Assembly (NCBI GenBank): GCA_025057245.1
Contig: JANWYC010000063.1
Coordinates: forward strand, 1-6,299
Source of the DNA: Aquificaceae bacterium
GTDB lineage: Bacteria > Aquificota > Aquificia > Aquificales > Aquificaceae
Direction of reading: 5' to 3'
DNA: 6,299 nt
Below are positions 5,716 to 6,299 of the stretch, piece after piece; the first letter of the stretch is position 1; each line of letters begins with the position of its first letter. The notes beneath the pieces are model-generated. The model was not told the origin of the DNA. It saw only the letters and a list, made by a program, of their open reading frames with translations, and did no database searches. The position numbers and the translations under genes are program-made.

Positions 5716-6299
5716 AAGGCTCCCTCAAGAGCGTAAAGCCTGTTTTTGTCTTCTCTGTTAAAAAGACCTCTTAGAAAACCTTTAAACTTCAGGAAAAGCC
5801 TACTTAACAAGCCCTCACCTTTTCTCTTGTAGTTCACAAACTCCAGTTTTATAGTTTCTATACCTTTACCTCTCTCCACCCTTCCCAAAGCCACTTCCAC
5901 ATCTCTTCTAAGTTTAAGTATGTTAACTCCGTAGTAAACACCGCTCAGATTCTGGAGCTCTGAGAGCACGGCTTTTAGCTTCTGATGAGCCTTTGTAGAT
6001 GGTTCAAGGTAAACCTCAGACAACCAACCCAGAGCCCTAAAGTAGGATGATTCAGGTTGGTATCTTTCTACGCAAACTTCACAGTAGCCCTTTAACTCTT
6101 CATACAGACCATCGTTAAAAAGAAGGGCGGATACGAACACCGCATCTTGGGCGGTCATGTGCTTTCTGTATGTTCCTGTCCTGCTTAAGATGTTCCATAG
6201 CTTAAGTGCCTTGTAGCTTATACTATCAAACAGATAAACGTAATCCTTTCTAAGGCTAACCATGTATATACCGCCTTCATCCACCTTGTATATGTCTTT
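5679..6299 (-). CDS. Helical hypothetical protein, probably TPR-like (N-terminus possibly outside window)
   Basis: The frame is open to the window edge (KDIYK before the GTG at 6284), so the true start may lie beyond it; GTG 6284 and ATG 6263 are internal candidates. I do not recognise the family. The protein reads as stacked helices: SYKALKLWNILSRTG, AQDAVFVSALLFNDGLYEEL, YFRALGWLSEVYL and AHQKLKAVLSELQNL. This resembles TPR/SEL1-like repeats without a clean consensus. A basic, hydrophobic segment near the end (LLSRLFLKFKGFLRGLFNRE) could touch the membrane or a nucleic acid. The final 37 bp overlap the start of the HD gene, and the last codons contain that gene's ribosome binding site, so it is the upstream member of the HD-transglutaminase operon. 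Confidence 0.75.
   Translation of the reverse strand, partial: KDIYKVDEGGIYMVSLRKDYVYLFDSISYKALKLWNILSRTGTYRKHMTAQDAVFVSALLFNDGLYEELKGYCEVCVERYQPESSYFRALGWLSEVYLEPSTKAHQKLKAVLSELQNLSGVYYGVNILKLRRDVEVALGRVERGKGIETIKLEFVNYKRKGEGLLSRLFLKFKGFLRGLFNREDKNRLYALEGALCIKNSRTLYIN
5721..5726 (-). promoter_or_regulatory. Ribosome binding site of the HD-domain gene, inside the upstream gene
   Basis: On the minus strand GAGGGA lies 5 bases before the ATG at 5715. It falls within the coding sequence of the upstream hypothetical gene and supports the overlapping start of the HD gene. Confidence 0.75.

Noticed and set aside
5554..5736. Plus-strand frame of 60 codons
   Set aside because: It is antisense to the conserved N-terminus of the HD gene, whose motifs prove the other strand is coding.

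Overview
The window most resembles a compact, fairly AT-rich genome of a chemolithotrophic thermophile, and my best guess is Aquificota (Aquifex/Hydrogenobacter-like). The basis is the short single-domain QueF, the Lys/Glu/Leu/Tyr-rich proteins, the tight and even antisense-overlapping gene ends, and the inconsistent use of Shine-Dalgarno sites. This is inference from protein style; no 16S rRNA or other phylogenetic marker is present.

Layout from left to right. Positions 1-252 (+) hold the C-terminal end of a von Willebrand A domain protein. It converges on, and overlaps by 50 bp, a small TPR-like gene at 203-562 (-). Then come about 740 bp without an intact gene (563-1304), a dsrE-family gene with a Tat-like signal peptide (1305-1814, +), and about 520 bp without an intact gene (1815-2332). 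After that, queF (2351-2731, +) converges on, and overlaps by 26 bp, a minus-strand operon. In transcription order this operon is a helical hypothetical gene cut by the window edge (5679-6299), an HD-domain phosphohydrolase (4609-5715) and a TgpA-like membrane transglutaminase (2706-4628). The operon genes overlap by 37 and 20 bp, so translational coupling is likely.

The two gene-poor stretches are the most informative part. They contain diverged copies of one sequence in opposite orientation on either side of the dsrE-like gene: 609-745 plus 1076-1207 on the plus strand, against 2226 down to 1962 on the minus strand. The left copy appears to be split by a further element with inverted ends (about 774-1063), which carries a decayed minus-strand reading frame. 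I read the region as layered remains of mobile DNA that may have carried or trapped the dsrE-like gene. One frame of the right copy reads FLDEAGF, reminiscent of IS630/DDE_3 transposases, but the family assignment is weak.

Functionally, queF provides a queuosine-pathway reductase. The TgpA-like protein is a membrane-anchored transglutaminase/protease-fold enzyme whose usual MoxR and DUF58 partners are not visible here. The HD protein belongs to the dNTPase-like COG1078 group. No phage, CRISPR or defence system is evident. The region does not clearly reveal a new system, but the inverted decayed repeats around an exported DsrE-like protein deserve a second look.
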